In this document: in pieces, positions 9,315-18,152 of the stretch
How positions within the stretch are numbered: position 1 is the first letter of the stretch
Layout of the letters: every line of letters starts with the position of its first letter
Assembly: GCF_015709455.1 (NCBI RefSeq)
Contig: NZ_JADNQW010000005.1
Location: forward strand, 2,968,501 to 3,032,500
From: Methylosinus sp. H3A
GTDB lineage: Bacteria; Pseudomonadota; Alphaproteobacteria; Rhizobiales; Beijerinckiaceae
DNA: 64,000 nucleotides
Direction: 5' to 3'
The notes under the pieces: generated by a model
Seen by the model: only the letters and a program-made list of their open reading frames with translations
Database searches by the model: none
Told to the model about the DNA's origin: nothing
Made by a program: the position numbers and the translations under genes

Positions 9315-9347
9315 CCTCGCGCGACGCCGTTCGGGCGTCGCGCGAGG
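9315..9347. terminator. bidirectional hairpin between multicopper oxidase and thioesterase genes
   Basis: A perfect 14-bp GC-rich stem (9315-9328 with 9334-9347) around a GTTCG loop lies between two converging genes, six bases after the oxidase stop. There is no strong T run, only CTTT on the minus side, so termination efficiency is uncertain. Confidence 0.6.
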
Positions 9348-9356
9348 ATGTTGCGG

Positions 9357-10106
9357 TCAGCTGAAAGCGCGTCGGCTCTCGCGTTCGGCGAAAGGCGCGA
9401 AGCCGCGCAGCAGATTTCGCAGTTTCGCGAGAAAGTCGCTCTCTCGATCTCTGATGAAGAAATGGCCGCCGTCGAACATTTCCAGCGTGGCGGCGGCGGA
9501 GGTCTCGATCGACCAGGCCGCGAGCCGCTCCTCCTCGATCTCGTCGTCGAGGCCGCCGAAAACATGCAGGCCGACATCGAGCGGCGCGCGGTCGAATGGT
9601 CGAAAGCTCGCGCAAATTCGGACATCGGCACCGAGTAGATCGAGCGTCATCCGCAGCAGCTCCGGATGCTCGAACACATCCACGGGCGTGCCGTTCATTT
9701 TTTTCAGCTCTTCGAGCAGGGCGTCGTCGGTTTGCAGTCGCGCGAGCCTTTCTTCGTTGCGTCGGGTCGGCGCCGCGCAGCAGGCGAGAAGGAGCGCTCT
9801 CGCGCTCCGCTCGCGGCGGTCGCGCAAACGATGCGCGCAGCCATAGGCGAGCAGCGCCCCCATGCTGTGTCCGAAGAAGGCGTAATTCGCAGGAAGCGCG
9901 CCCGAGAGCTCGTCGCTCAGACGATCGACCAGCGTCTCGTAATCATCGATCAGCCGCTCCGTGATTCGCGAGCCGCGTCCGGGAAGCTCGACCGGCTCGA
10001 CGTTTATCCAATCGGGCAGACGCTTGCGCCAGCGGATATAGGTCGTGGCGCTGGCTCCGGCGCAGGGGAAGCAGAAAAGCGTCAAAGGTTTGGAGTCGCA
10101 GAACAT
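9357..10106 (-). CDS. type II thioesterase (alpha/beta hydrolase)
   Basis: A ~249-residue alpha/beta hydrolase of the GrsT/RifR type. Such enzymes hydrolyse misprimed or stalled acyl groups from the phosphopantetheine arm of NRPS or PKS carrier domains. Motifs: LFCFPCAGASATTYIRW near the N terminus, the PGRGSR loop, nucleophile elbow FFGHSMGALLAYG, and GGHFFI with the catalytic histidine near the C terminus. The frame remains open upstream, but the segment before MFCDSKPL is Arg-rich and unlike the family, so I start at 10106. No NRPS or PKS gene is in the window. An Sfp-type phosphopantetheinyl transferase lies 28 kb away, so a megasynthase elsewhere in the genome is likely. Confidence 0.85.
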   Translation of the reverse strand: MFCDSKPLTLFCFPCAGASATTYIRWRKRLPDWINVEPVELPGRGSRITERLIDDYETLVDRLSDELSGALPANYAFFGHSMGALLAYGCAHRLRDRRERSARALLLACCAAPTRRNEERLARLQTDDALLEELKKMNGTPVDVFEHPELLRMTLDLLGADVRICASFRPFDRAPLDVGLHVFGGLDDEIEEERLAAWSIETSAAATLEMFDGGHFFIRDRESDFLAKLRNLLRGFAPFAERESRRAFS

Positions 10107-10337
10107 GGGCGATCTGGTCCTGTCGTCTCGCCTCTGACGGAGGGGCGCGCCGGGCTCGCGCCCCCGGGATGATTCGGGCGCGCGCCACGACGGCGCCGCG
10201 CCGAGAGAACGAAAGCCATGCCGAAGAAGACGTTTCGGCGGGGCCGAACGCGTCAAAAAAGCGCGGGCCTCGGCCGGAGACCGGCGCCGCGCGGAAAAGG
10301 CGTTGCGGAGCGATGCGCCTTCGGCCACCATCGCGCC

Positions 10338-11882
10338 ATGCCGCTCGGACCCTATCCGCCCGAACTTCTGACCACCGCGCAAATGGCCCGCGCCGATCGC
10401 CTCACCATAGAGAGCGGCGTCGCCGGCATGGCGCTGATGGAGAAGGCCGCCGCCGCCATCGCCGCCGCGGCCACCGCCTTTCTGGTGAAAACGGCCGGGC
10501 GGCGGGTGCTGGTGCTCTGCGGTCCGGGCAATAATGGCGGCGACGGCTATGTCGCCGCGCGCATATTGCGCAGCCAGCGCTTCAAAGTGCGCGTCGCCGC
10601 CCTCGCGCCGCCCGACACTCTGCGCGGCGACGCGCGTGAGGCGGCGGCGAGCTGGGACGGCCGCGTCGAGGATGCGGTCACCTGCGATTTTCAGGGCGTC
10701 GACCTCGTCATAGACGCGCTGTTCGGCACCGGCCTCGCGCGCGATCTAGACGGCCCCGCGGCCGATCTGATTCGGCGCCTCAACGCCTGGCGCGAGGAGA
10801 CGAAGCAGAAGATCATCGCCATCGACATTCCCTCCGGCGTCGATGGCACGAGCGGCGCCATTCGCGGCGTCGCGGTGCAGGCCGATTCGACGGTCACCTT
10901 CTTCCGCCTCAAATGCGGTCATCTGCTGCTGCCGGGTCGGCTGCGCTGCGGAACCATCTCCTGCGCCCATATCGGCATCAGGTCGAATGTGCTGGAGAAA
11001 ATCCAGCCGCAGACTTTCGTCAACGAGCCGGCCGCCTGGCGCGACGCTCTGCGCCTGCCGAGCGTCGAGGGCCATAAATATGCGCGCGGCCATGCGGTGG
11101 TCGTCTCCGGCGGCGCCGCGCATACGGGGGCGGCGCGGCTCTCCGCGCTGGCGGCGCTGCGCGGCGGCGCCGGGCTCGTCACTCTGGCGACGCCGCAGGA
11201 GGCCTTCGCGGTCAATGCGCCGGCGCTGACCTCGGTGATGCTGCGAGTCGCCGACGGACCCGCCGGTCTATCCGCCCTTCTCGAGGACAAGCGCAAGAAT
11301 GTCGTCGCTCTGGGGCCTGGCCTCGGCGTCGGCGAGGCGAGCTGCGCTCTGGTCGAGACCGCGCTCGCCCCATCCGCCGAGCGCCGCGCCGTGGTGCTCG
11401 ACGCCGATGCGTTGACGAGCTTCGCGCTCGCGCCGGACCGCCTGCGCGAAGCGATTCGCACGGCGCCCGGACCCGTGACGCTGACGCCGCATGGCGGCGA
11501 ATTCGCGCGGCTCTTTCACGGCCAGCGCTGGGAGAAGACGATCAGCGGCGCGCCCATCTCCAAACTCGAGCGCACGCGTGACGCCGCGCGCGACATAGGC
11601 GCGGTCGTCGTGCTCAAAGGGCCGGACACGGTCGTCGCCGCGCCGGACGGGCGGGCCTCCATCACGCCGGCGGCCTCGCCCTGGCTCGCCACGGCCGGCT
11701 CCGGCGACGTTCTCACGGGAATTGTCGCCGGACTGCTGGCGCAAGGTATGGAGCCCTTCGCAGCCGCCTCCTGCGCGGTCTGGATGCACGCCGCGGCAGC
11801 GGATGACTTCGGCCCGGGCCTCATCGCCGACGACATCATCGACCGTTTGCCGGCGGCGTGGCGTCGGCTCGTTGCGATCTGA
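10338..11882 (+). CDS. nnrD: bifunctional NAD(P)H-hydrate epimerase / ADP-dependent NAD(P)H-hydrate dehydratase
   Basis: A ~514-residue metabolite-repair enzyme that restores damaged (hydrated) NADH and NADPH. The N-terminal half is the YjeF_N epimerase (VLVLCGPGNNGGDGYVAAR; VIDALFGTGLARDLDG). The C-terminal half is the ribokinase-like dehydratase (SGGAAHTGAARL; LTPHGGEFARLF; VVLKGPDTVVAAPDGR; ATAGSGDVLTGIVAGLLAQG). I start at the ATG at 10338 (MPLGPYPPELLTTAQM), since the open frame upstream codes for an Arg-rich stretch unlike the family. The fused two-domain form is the common bacterial arrangement. It is divergent from the thioesterase gene. Confidence 0.95.
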   Translation: MPLGPYPPELLTTAQMARADRLTIESGVAGMALMEKAAAAIAAAATAFLVKTAGRRVLVLCGPGNNGGDGYVAARILRSQRFKVRVAALAPPDTLRGDAREAAASWDGRVEDAVTCDFQGVDLVIDALFGTGLARDLDGPAADLIRRLNAWREETKQKIIAIDIPSGVDGTSGAIRGVAVQADSTVTFFRLKCGHLLLPGRLRCGTISCAHIGIRSNVLEKIQPQTFVNEPAAWRDALRLPSVEGHKYARGHAVVVSGGAAHTGAARLSALAALRGGAGLVTLATPQEAFAVNAPALTSVMLRVADGPAGLSALLEDKRKNVVALGPGLGVGEASCALVETALAPSAERRAVVLDADALTSFALAPDRLREAIRTAPGPVTLTPHGGEFARLFHGQRWEKTISGAPISKLERTRDAARDIGAVVVLKGPDTVVAAPDGRASITPAASPWLATAGSGDVLTGIVAGLLAQGMEPFAAASCAVWMHAAAADDFGPGLIADDIIDRLPAAWRRLVAI

Positions 11883-12265
11883 TTCTTGCCCGCTTCATCC
11901 GCTCCTGACGCATCGACTCTTGGAAGGCGCCGTAAGGGATTGCGCCGAATTGACGCCGCCGCGGCGCGCCTCGATCATGATCCGAACGATTTCATTTCGG
12001 ATATTTCGATGCTTTCATTGCCGACATGGCGAGGACGCCGGATGCGCAGGACATTCGGCGGACATGAATATCGGACGGGCCAAGCTGACGTAGACATACC
12101 GCGTTCGACCCTCCCATTTCTCCTCGCGCCGACAATCGTCGCGCGCCTCTTTTCATCTGACGGTTGCGGCAATGCGGCTCGGCTCTTTGTGAAAGCCGCG
12201 GAGCCGTATGACCGAGGTCGTCGACGATGGCGGCATTTCGGCGAAGCGATTTGCGGAGTCGCGCG
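11883..12265. other. intergenic region without a convincing gene
   Basis: About 380 bases. Small open frames occur on both strands but none shows a ribosome binding site plus a recognisable product. The stretch from about 11970 to 12010 is AT-richer than its surroundings and probably contains the promoter for the acyltransferase. Confidence 0.5.
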
Positions 12266-14119
12266 ATGAGCCACGCCATTGCCGAGCGGAGCGCTTCGGC
12301 AGACGCCTCGGTGCCGGCGACGCGGCATTGGCCCGAGATCGACGGGCTGCGAACGATCGCGGTCGTCTCCGTTCTCCTGTTTCATCTCGACCATCGTCTT
12401 CTCGAAGGCGGCTTCGTGGGCGTCGACGTGTTCTTCGTCATATCGGGATTTCTGATCACGACGCTTCTCGTCGGCGAGATGGACGAAGGGCGATTCCGCA
12501 TTCTAGACTTCTATCGGCGTCGCGTCGCACGAATCGCGCCAGCCGCGCTTTTCGTCGTCGCAGGCAGCATTCTCGTCGGCGCCTTCGTCTATTCGGCGCA
12601 GGATTTCGCCTCGCTCGGCGCAAATAGCCTCGCCGCGGTGCTCGTCGTCGTCAATCTGAAGCTTCTCATGCAGGGCGACTACTTTGTGACGTCGTCCGAC
12701 GCACAGCCGCTCCTGCATTTCTGGTCGCTAGCGGTAGAGGAGCAGTTTTACGCGCTTCTTCCGCTGCTGTTGGCCATCGCGGGGAAAGGCCAGCGACGCG
12801 CGCGCACACTTTTCGCTTGCTGCGCGGCGAGCTTCGTCCTGTGCGTCGCGGCCACCGCCATTGCGCCTTCTGCGGCGTTCTATCTTCTGCCGACGCGGGC
12901 ATGGGAGCTGCTCGCCGGCTCGTTGCTCGCGATCGGCGCCTTCGGCGGCTTGCGCGAGCGGCGCGCCTCCGCCTGCCTCACATTCGGCATGGTCCTGCTC
13001 GCGTTTTCGCTCGTGCTCGTCGGGCGCGAGCAGTTTCCAGGCTGGATCGCGGCGGCGCCGGTCATTGCGTCAGTGGCGATCATCGCGGGACTCGTCGGCG
13101 GCGGCTCAGGCGCGGCGCGGAGCATTCTCGCGCATCCGGCCATGGTTTTCGTCGGTCGGCGCTCCTATTCGCTCTATCTTTGGCATTGGCCGATCTTCTC
13201 CTTCGTCGACTATCGCTTTTATCTCGAAGACCCGAGCTTCGGACGGGCGCTCAAGATCGTCCTGACAGTTGTTGCGACTCTTCTCACTTATCGCCTGCTG
13301 GAGCATCCGCTGCGCTTGCGCCTCAATGCGCTTCCGCCACGCGCCGCACTCGGCGGATATCTGATCTGCGCCGCAATCCTCGGCGCGCTCGGTTACGCGA
13401 TCCGCGACAGTCACTACCTCGGCGCCGATGCGCGCTCGGTCGCGAGAGGCGGCGTCATGATCCATCCAGAGGGCGCGGCGCATGTCGTGGTGATCGGCGA
13501 CAGCCAAGGGGCGATGTATGGCTACGAGCTCTCCTCGCTCGCTCGAGAACTCGATTTTCGCCTCAATCTCCTCAGCGTCCCGGACGGCAACGAGCTTCCC
13601 GGTGAGCGCAATACGCTCTGGCCGCAGGTCTGCGAGTTTTTGAGCCGCAATGAGCCGGATGTGATCCTGCTCGCGCAGGCGTGGTCCTCCAAGCTCGGGG
13701 AAAGCCACAAAGACGCGCTTCGTCTCGCCTTCGTCCACCTTTCCTCGCATGCGCGCGTCATCGTGCTCGCGCAGCCTCCGAAACCGATGCGCGATGCGAC
13801 GCGCGCGGCGATTCTCGCTGGCGCGCGTCCTCCGTTCTTTCCGGAGCCCGAACATGAGCGCGAGCGCAGTCGCGCGACGGCGATCTTGAAGGAGCTGGAG
13901 AGCGAAAGCGTCAGCGTTCTCGAAGTGGCGGATCTGTTCCTCGATGCGAACGGAGCGATCCGGTTCATCGGCGTGGATGGACGTTCGAACTATCATGACC
14001 CAGATCATCTTTCCGACACGGGCGCTGCTCGCGTTCGCCAACGCCTTCAGCACATGCTTCGGTCGGCGCTCGCGTCGCGTCTTCGTGTCTTCGAGCAGGA
14101 GCGCGTCCACTCGCATTGA
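12266..14119 (+). CDS. acyltransferase 3 family membrane protein with C-terminal SGNH domain
   Basis: A ~617-residue OafA-like O-acyltransferase. The N-terminal ~340 residues form about ten membrane helices of the acyltransferase-3 fold, with the hallmark IDGLRTIAVVSVLLFH, GVDVFFVISGF, and LHFWSLAVEEQFY motifs. The C-terminal ~230 residues are a periplasmic SGNH hydrolase-like domain starting at VVVIGDSQG and ending with a D-x-x-H-like DPDHLSDTGAARV. Together they would take an acetyl group across the membrane and attach it to a surface polysaccharide such as O-antigen or exopolysaccharide. The ATG at 12266 has a GGAG site seven bases upstream. Codon use looks slightly less GC-biased than in neighbours, which may mean acquisition by transfer. 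Confidence 0.93.
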   Translation: MSHAIAERSASADASVPATRHWPEIDGLRTIAVVSVLLFHLDHRLLEGGFVGVDVFFVISGFLITTLLVGEMDEGRFRILDFYRRRVARIAPAALFVVAGSILVGAFVYSAQDFASLGANSLAAVLVVVNLKLLMQGDYFVTSSDAQPLLHFWSLAVEEQFYALLPLLLAIAGKGQRRARTLFACCAASFVLCVAATAIAPSAAFYLLPTRAWELLAGSLLAIGAFGGLRERRASACLTFGMVLLAFSLVLVGREQFPGWIAAAPVIASVAIIAGLVGGGSGAARSILAHPAMVFVGRRSYSLYLWHWPIFSFVDYRFYLEDPSFGRALKIVLTVVATLLTYRLLEHPLRLRLNALPPRAALGGYLICAAILGALGYAIRDSHYLGADARSVARGGVMIHPEGAAHVVVIGDSQGAMYGYELSSLARELDFRLNLLSVPDGNELPGERNTLWPQVCEFLSRNEPDVILLAQAWSSKLGESHKDALRLAFVHLSSHARVIVLAQPPKPMRDATRAAILAGARPPFFPEPEHERERSRATAILKELESESVSVLEVADLFLDANGAIRFIGVDGRSNYHDPDHLSDTGAARVRQRLQHMLRSALASRLRVFEQERVHSH

Positions 14120-14189
14120 CGAGTTCGTCTTAGCGACATGTTCATGCGCTTTGATAATGATGCGCGCCAAACGCAAAGGGAGAGTTCGC

Positions 14190-14711
14190 ATGTCCGATCT
14201 CGTTGTCATCGTCTATCCGACCGAGGCCAAGGCCGAGGAAATAAGACAAAAGCTATTCGATCTGCAGAAGGAATATGTGATCGAGATCAGCGACGCGGTC
14301 ATAGCGGTGAAGGAGCCGAGCGGCCACGTGAAGCTGAACCAGCTCCTCAACACCACTGCGGCCGGCGCCGTGAGCGGCACCTTCTGGGGAGCGCTGATCG
14401 GGCTCATCTTCCTCAATCCGCTGCTCGGCGCGGCGATCGGCGCAGGCGCGGGCGCGCTCAGTGGCGCTCTTACCGACTATGGCATCAATGACGCGTTCAT
14501 GAAGCAGCTCTCGGAGACGCTTCAGCCCGGCAACGCCGCTCTCTTCGTGCTGATCCGCAAGCTGACGGCCGACAAGCTGCTCGATGCGGTGAAGGGCACT
14601 GGCGGCGTCGTGCTCAAGACCTCGCTGGATCACAGCAAGGAGCAGGCGCTGCGCGATGCGCTCGCGGCGCATGTCGCCACGCCGGCGGTGACCGCGCCGT
14701 CGACTCCGTGA
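14190..14711 (+). CDS. DUF1269 family membrane protein
   Basis: A 173-residue protein of the DUF1269 family. It begins with a ferredoxin-like SDLVVIVYPTEAKAEEI segment, has one Gly/Ala-rich hydrophobic hairpin (roughly residues 54-92, GTFWGALIGLIFLNPLLG and AIGAGAGALSGAL), and ends in a soluble tail. The start follows a strong AAAGGGAGAG ribosome binding site. Function is unknown in the family; members are often associated with the inner membrane and stress. It stands alone between the acyltransferase and a converging phosphodiesterase gene. Confidence 0.88.
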   Translation: MSDLVVIVYPTEAKAEEIRQKLFDLQKEYVIEISDAVIAVKEPSGHVKLNQLLNTTAAGAVSGTFWGALIGLIFLNPLLGAAIGAGAGALSGALTDYGINDAFMKQLSETLQPGNAALFVLIRKLTADKLLDAVKGTGGVVLKTSLDHSKEQALRDALAAHVATPAVTAPSTP

Positions 14712-14720
14712 GACGACGAA

Positions 14721-14754
14721 GCGCCCTCTCCCGCGATAGCGGGGGAGGAGGCGC
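14721..14754. terminator. hairpin between converging DUF1269 and GDPD genes
   Basis: GCGCC-CTCTCCCGC pairs imperfectly with GCGGGGGAG-GAGGCGC around a GATA loop. It sits exactly between two converging stop codons and could terminate both transcripts, although no T run follows. Confidence 0.55.
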
Positions 14755-15530
14755 TACGGCGTAAATCCCTCGAAGACGATCTGATCGGCGAAGGCGAGCG
14801 CCGCCTTCGCCTGTTCCGCGTCGCGCACCGTCCATGTGGTGACCGGAACGCCGCGCTCCTCGCGGCAGCGGCGCGGAATCTCATGCGGCAGATCGGCGAC
14901 GTTCCAGGAGAGAAAATCCGGCCGCGTGCGCTCGACATGCGAGAATTGCGTCAGCTCCTCCCGTTGCGCGGCGGTAAGGAAGCTCCAATCCGCCCCTTCA
15001 TAGGAGGCCTGCGCGACGATCCCGAGCGGCACGCCCACGATTCCGAAAGCGTCGAAATGCGTGCGCAATTCGGCGATCGGCGCTGGATCGAAGCTCTCGA
15101 TCGCCGCGAGGCCGTGATAATGCGCGACGATCTCCGCGACATTGCGGGCGAGGGCGAGATCGCCGTCGAAACGGCTCTTGATCTCGATGAACAACGGAAC
15201 ATGTCCGCCGATCGTCGCGAGAAAGTCGCGCAATGTCGGCAGGCCCTCGCGCGTTCCGCGCAGCGTGAGGCGCGCGATCTCGAAATGGCTCAGCGCGTCG
15301 AGACGCCCGGCTCCATCGGTCAGGCGCTCTAAAGTCTCGTCATGGAAGACGACGACTTCGCCATCGGCGCTCGCCTGCACGTCGCATTCGATCGCATAGC
15401 CCGCGCAGGCGGCCGCACGCGCCGCCGACAGCGAATTTTCGACTATGCCCTTGGAGAAATCGTGCAGGCCTCTATGCGCGATTTTATGTTCTGTGAGCCA
15501 GTGATAGGAAGCGCCGCCGCCGCGCGTCAT
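14754..15530 (-). CDS. ugpQ: glycerophosphodiester phosphodiesterase
   Basis: A 258-residue cytoplasmic GDPD-family enzyme that hydrolyses deacylated phospholipids to glycerol-3-phosphate and an alcohol. Signature residues are visible: IAHRGLH near residue 17, ENSLSA, YAIECDVQASADGEVVVFHDETLERLTDG (the E-x-D metal site and catalytic HD), and LFIEIKS. No signal peptide is present, consistent with the UgpQ rather than the GlpQ type. Its ATG lies three bases after the stop of the RidA-family gene, so the two form an operon. Confidence 0.92.
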   Translation of the reverse strand: MTRGGGASYHWLTEHKIAHRGLHDFSKGIVENSLSAARAAACAGYAIECDVQASADGEVVVFHDETLERLTDGAGRLDALSHFEIARLTLRGTREGLPTLRDFLATIGGHVPLFIEIKSRFDGDLALARNVAEIVAHYHGLAAIESFDPAPIAELRTHFDAFGIVGVPLGIVAQASYEGADWSFLTAAQREELTQFSHVERTRPDFLSWNVADLPHEIPRRCREERGVPVTTWTVRDAEQAKAALAFADQIVFEGFTP

Positions 15531-15533
15531 CGC

Positions 15534-16019
15534 CTACTCCAATATTTCGAAGGTTCCATCCACTTCCACGGCCGCGTCGAGCGGAAGCTGAGCGACGCCG
15601 ACGGCGAAGCGCGCATGGCGGCCATTCTCGCCGAGCACTGTGGCGACGAGATCGGAGGCGCCGTTCAACACTTGCGGGAGCTGGCCGAAATCGCCGGCGC
15701 TGTTGATGAAGCCGCCGAGCCGCAGCGCGCGCAGCTTGGCGAGATCGCCGCCCGCCGCCGCGGCCGCCTGAGCCAGAAGATTGAGCGCGGCGACGCGCGC
15801 GGCGGCCTGGCCGGCTTCGAGTGCGACGCCCGCGCCGAGCTTGCCCTTATGCGCGGGATCGATCGCGCCGCCGGGCCCGACGGGCAATTGTCCAGAGACG
15901 AAGACGAAATTGCCGGAGCGCGTCCAGGGGACGTAATTGGCGACGGGCGCCGCCGGGGTGGGGAGGGTCAGCCCTAAGGCCTCGAGCCGGGCCAGCGGGG
16001 TCTGCGCCGTGTCGGTCAT
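15534..16019 (-). CDS. RidA family protein
   Basis: A 161-residue YjgF/YER057c/UK114 protein. RidA members deaminate reactive enamine/imine intermediates released by PLP enzymes. It has the family start LPTPAAPVANYVPW, then GNFVFVSGQLPVGPGG, and a C-terminal RFAVGVAQLPLDAAVEVDGTFE. Its length matches the longer RidA subfamily (~150 residues), which often lacks proven deaminase activity; the canonical catalytic arginine near the C terminus is not obvious here, so true enamine deaminase activity is uncertain. It is the first gene of a two-gene operon with the GDPD. Confidence 0.9.
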   Translation of the reverse strand: MTDTAQTPLARLEALGLTLPTPAAPVANYVPWTRSGNFVFVSGQLPVGPGGAIDPAHKGKLGAGVALEAGQAAARVAALNLLAQAAAAAGGDLAKLRALRLGGFINSAGDFGQLPQVLNGASDLVATVLGENGRHARFAVGVAQLPLDAAVEVDGTFEILE

Positions 16020-16285
16020 CGTTCGTTCCTTTCCGAATCTTTAATGAATCTTGCACCTTTGTCTCCGACCGTAATTTGGCCAAGGTCGGGAGGCAATGCG
16101 TCCCGTGAGACTTCGCCTCGACATCTTGTTCGTCCGAGATAGAGTGGTCGAGCGAGCGCAGCGCGCAGCTACGACAGCCGGAGCGAAGAGAGGCCCCCTC
16201 CGGCCCCGGTCGAACGTCGACGCGAAGCGCCGGGAGACGCCGGATCGTAACCAACTCGAGCTCGACAGAGGGAGAAAGACCCCAC

Positions 16286-17149
16286 ATGGCTCTACAACGA
16301 ATGATCGGCGCGACTCTCGCCTGCGCCTCCTTCCTCGCGCTCGCGTCGCACGCGGCGCAGGCCGACGCGACCGCGACCGTGGCGGCCGTCGCCGCTCAGC
16401 CGTCGCTCGCGCCGCATCGCGCCGTCTATGATCTGACGCTGGCGCAGGCCTCCGGCAGCAAGGCCCCGACCGCAGCGCGCGGCCGCATCGCCTTCGATTT
16501 CACCGGCTCCTCCTGCGAGGGCTGGGTGCAGAATTTCCGCCAGATCACCGAGCTTCAGCCCTCGGAGGGCCCGCCGCGCCTCTCCGACATGCGCTCCGCG
16601 ACCTTCGAGGCCGGCGACGGCAAGGATTTCCGCTTCCGCATCGAGACCAAGCTCGACAATGTCCAGGCCGAGGACATAGACGGCAAGGCCAAGAAGAAGA
16701 CTGGAGCCGCGCTCTCGGTCGATCTCGCCCGGCCCAAGCAGTCGACGGTCTCGCTGGACGGCGGCGCGCTGTTCCCGACCGAGCATTTGCGCCACATTCT
16801 CGGCGCGGCGCTCGGCGACGAGCGCATTCTCGAGGCCAAGGTTTTCGACGGCTCCGGCGACGGCGAGAAAGTCTTCGACACATTGAGCGTGATCGGCAAG
16901 CCCACCAATGGCACCGTGACCGAAAAGGCCGCGCAGATCAAGGAGCTCGCTGGCCTCAAGCGCTGGCCGGTGTCGATCTCCTATTTCGAGCCCGGCAAGC
17001 GCGACGAGCAGCCGGTCTATGTGCTGTCCTTCGATCTCTATGAGAACGGCATCTCGCGGGCACTGAAGCTCGACTATGGCGATTTCGCGCTCATCGGCGA
17101 GATGACCGAGCTCTCGCTGCTGCCGAGCGCCGCCAACTGCAAGATGTGA
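16286..17149 (+). CDS. eipB: EipB/DUF1849 periplasmic cell-envelope integrity protein
   Basis: A 287-residue exported protein. Residues 1-26 form a signal peptide (CASFLALASHAAQA). The mature part starts APHRAVYDLTL and matches the DUF1849 family, whose Brucella member EipB is a periplasmic beta-spiral protein needed for envelope integrity. Two cysteines remain after cleavage, one in GSSCEGW and one in the C-terminal NCKM, corresponding to the conserved disulfide pair in EipB. It is divergent from the RidA-GDPD operon. The family is largely restricted to Hyphomicrobiales and relatives, which supports the taxonomic call. Confidence 0.9.
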   Translation: MALQRMIGATLACASFLALASHAAQADATATVAAVAAQPSLAPHRAVYDLTLAQASGSKAPTAARGRIAFDFTGSSCEGWVQNFRQITELQPSEGPPRLSDMRSATFEAGDGKDFRFRIETKLDNVQAEDIDGKAKKKTGAALSVDLARPKQSTVSLDGGALFPTEHLRHILGAALGDERILEAKVFDGSGDGEKVFDTLSVIGKPTNGTVTEKAAQIKELAGLKRWPVSISYFEPGKRDEQPVYVLSFDLYENGISRALKLDYGDFALIGEMTELSLLPSAANCKM

Positions 17150-17182
17150 CGAGGTTTTCTTTCTTCGCCTCTCCCCCACGAC

Positions 17183-17373
17183 GTCATGGCCGGGCTCGTC
17201 CCGGCCATCCACGCCAACCCGCCGCGGTGTCTCGGATGGTCGGCGAGATGCCGAAGTTCCGGCGACCCTATCGGGCCCTGCCAGGAACCTGCCCGACGCA
17301 AGCCGAAATCCGTCGATTTCCTTAAATTTCATAGCTGCTTGGCGTGGATGGCCGGGACAAGCCCGGCCATGAC
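17183..17373. repeat. REPIN-like pair of inverted palindromic repeats
   Basis: Two 34-base units, 17183-17216 and 17340-17373, are inverted copies of each other with 33 of 34 positions matching. Each is itself a palindrome (ATGGCCGGG ... CCCGGCCAT). They enclose about 120 bases of non-coding sequence between eipB and the carbonic anhydrase gene, filling most of this 317-base gap. The arrangement resembles REPINs, pairs of REP sequences moved in trans by RAYT transposases. Similar GGCCGGG units are common in rhizobial intergenic DNA. No other gene is seen in this gap. Confidence 0.8.
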
Positions 17374-17466
17374 GGCCGCTGGGTTCGCTATGTGTGAATC
17401 CGATAGCCCGCCAGCGGCGCCGGCGGGGAGAAGGAAGCGGCGAGGCGGCGCGAAGCGGCTGACTGG

Positions 17467-18045
17467 TCAGGCGGCGCGTCCGGCCTCGGTCGCCTTGGGA
17501 ACCTCGATCAGCTTCCCGCTCTTCACATCATAGATGAAGCCGTAGATCGGAATGTTTTTCGGCGCCAGCGGATGCTCGCGGATGCGTTTCACGTCCTGAT
17601 AGACGCTCTCCTCCTGCGACTCGATGGTGAGCCATTTCACGAAATGGCCCGCCGTGCAGCCGCCGCCATGCTGCGGATTGGACCAGGCCGTCCCGTCGAA
17701 GGCGGCGGTCGCCAGGCTGTCGTCCAATAGGTCCGCCATCACCTCGTCGCAGAACAGCTCCATGCCGCAATCGGAATGGTGGATCACGAACCATTCGAGC
17801 GTGCCGAGCAGCTTGTGCGAGATGATCAGCGAGCGAATGGCGTCGTCGGAGGCGCGCCCGCCCGCATTGCGGATCACATGCGCGTCGCCTTCCGAGAGGC
17901 CGGCGTATTTGGCGGGGTCGAGCCGCGCGTCCATGCAGGTCAGTATCGCGAAACGCCGCGCCGGCGGCAGAGCGAGCTGCGCCTTGTCTCCGAAATCCGC
18001 GACATATTTGTCGTTTGCCGACAACACTTCCGCGAGAATCGTCAT
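17467..18045 (-). CDS. beta-class carbonic anhydrase
   Basis: A 192-residue enzyme interconverting CO2 and bicarbonate. Zinc ligands are visible: C37 in TCMDARLD, and H90 and C93 in HHSDCG; D39-R41 supply the catalytic dyad. IRNAGG, at residues ~58-63, is a further family signature. The short length and sequence fit the clade of compact beta enzymes found in actinobacteria and alphaproteobacteria. No signal peptide is seen, so it is cytoplasmic. It may supply bicarbonate for carboxylases. It stands alone, about 100 bases upstream of the copC-copD stop. Confidence 0.93.
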   Translation of the reverse strand: MTILAEVLSANDKYVADFGDKAQLALPPARRFAILTCMDARLDPAKYAGLSEGDAHVIRNAGGRASDDAIRSLIISHKLLGTLEWFVIHHSDCGMELFCDEVMADLLDDSLATAAFDGTAWSNPQHGGGCTAGHFVKWLTIESQEESVYQDVKRIREHPLAPKNIPIYGFIYDVKSGKLIEVPKATEAGRAA

Positions 18046-18152
18046 TTGTTTCTCCCATTGGCTTTTCGCCGTACGGAATTTCTAGGGCGCGGGCTTTCCG
18101 GGTTGGAAATGCAGAATTTTCATGAGGCCATGAAAAGCCTGCATGAGGAGAA

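Noticed and set aside
11975..12394. Small ORFs on both strands in the gap before the acyltransferase
   Set aside because: No ribosome binding site, no recognisable domain, and overlap with the acyltransferase start region.
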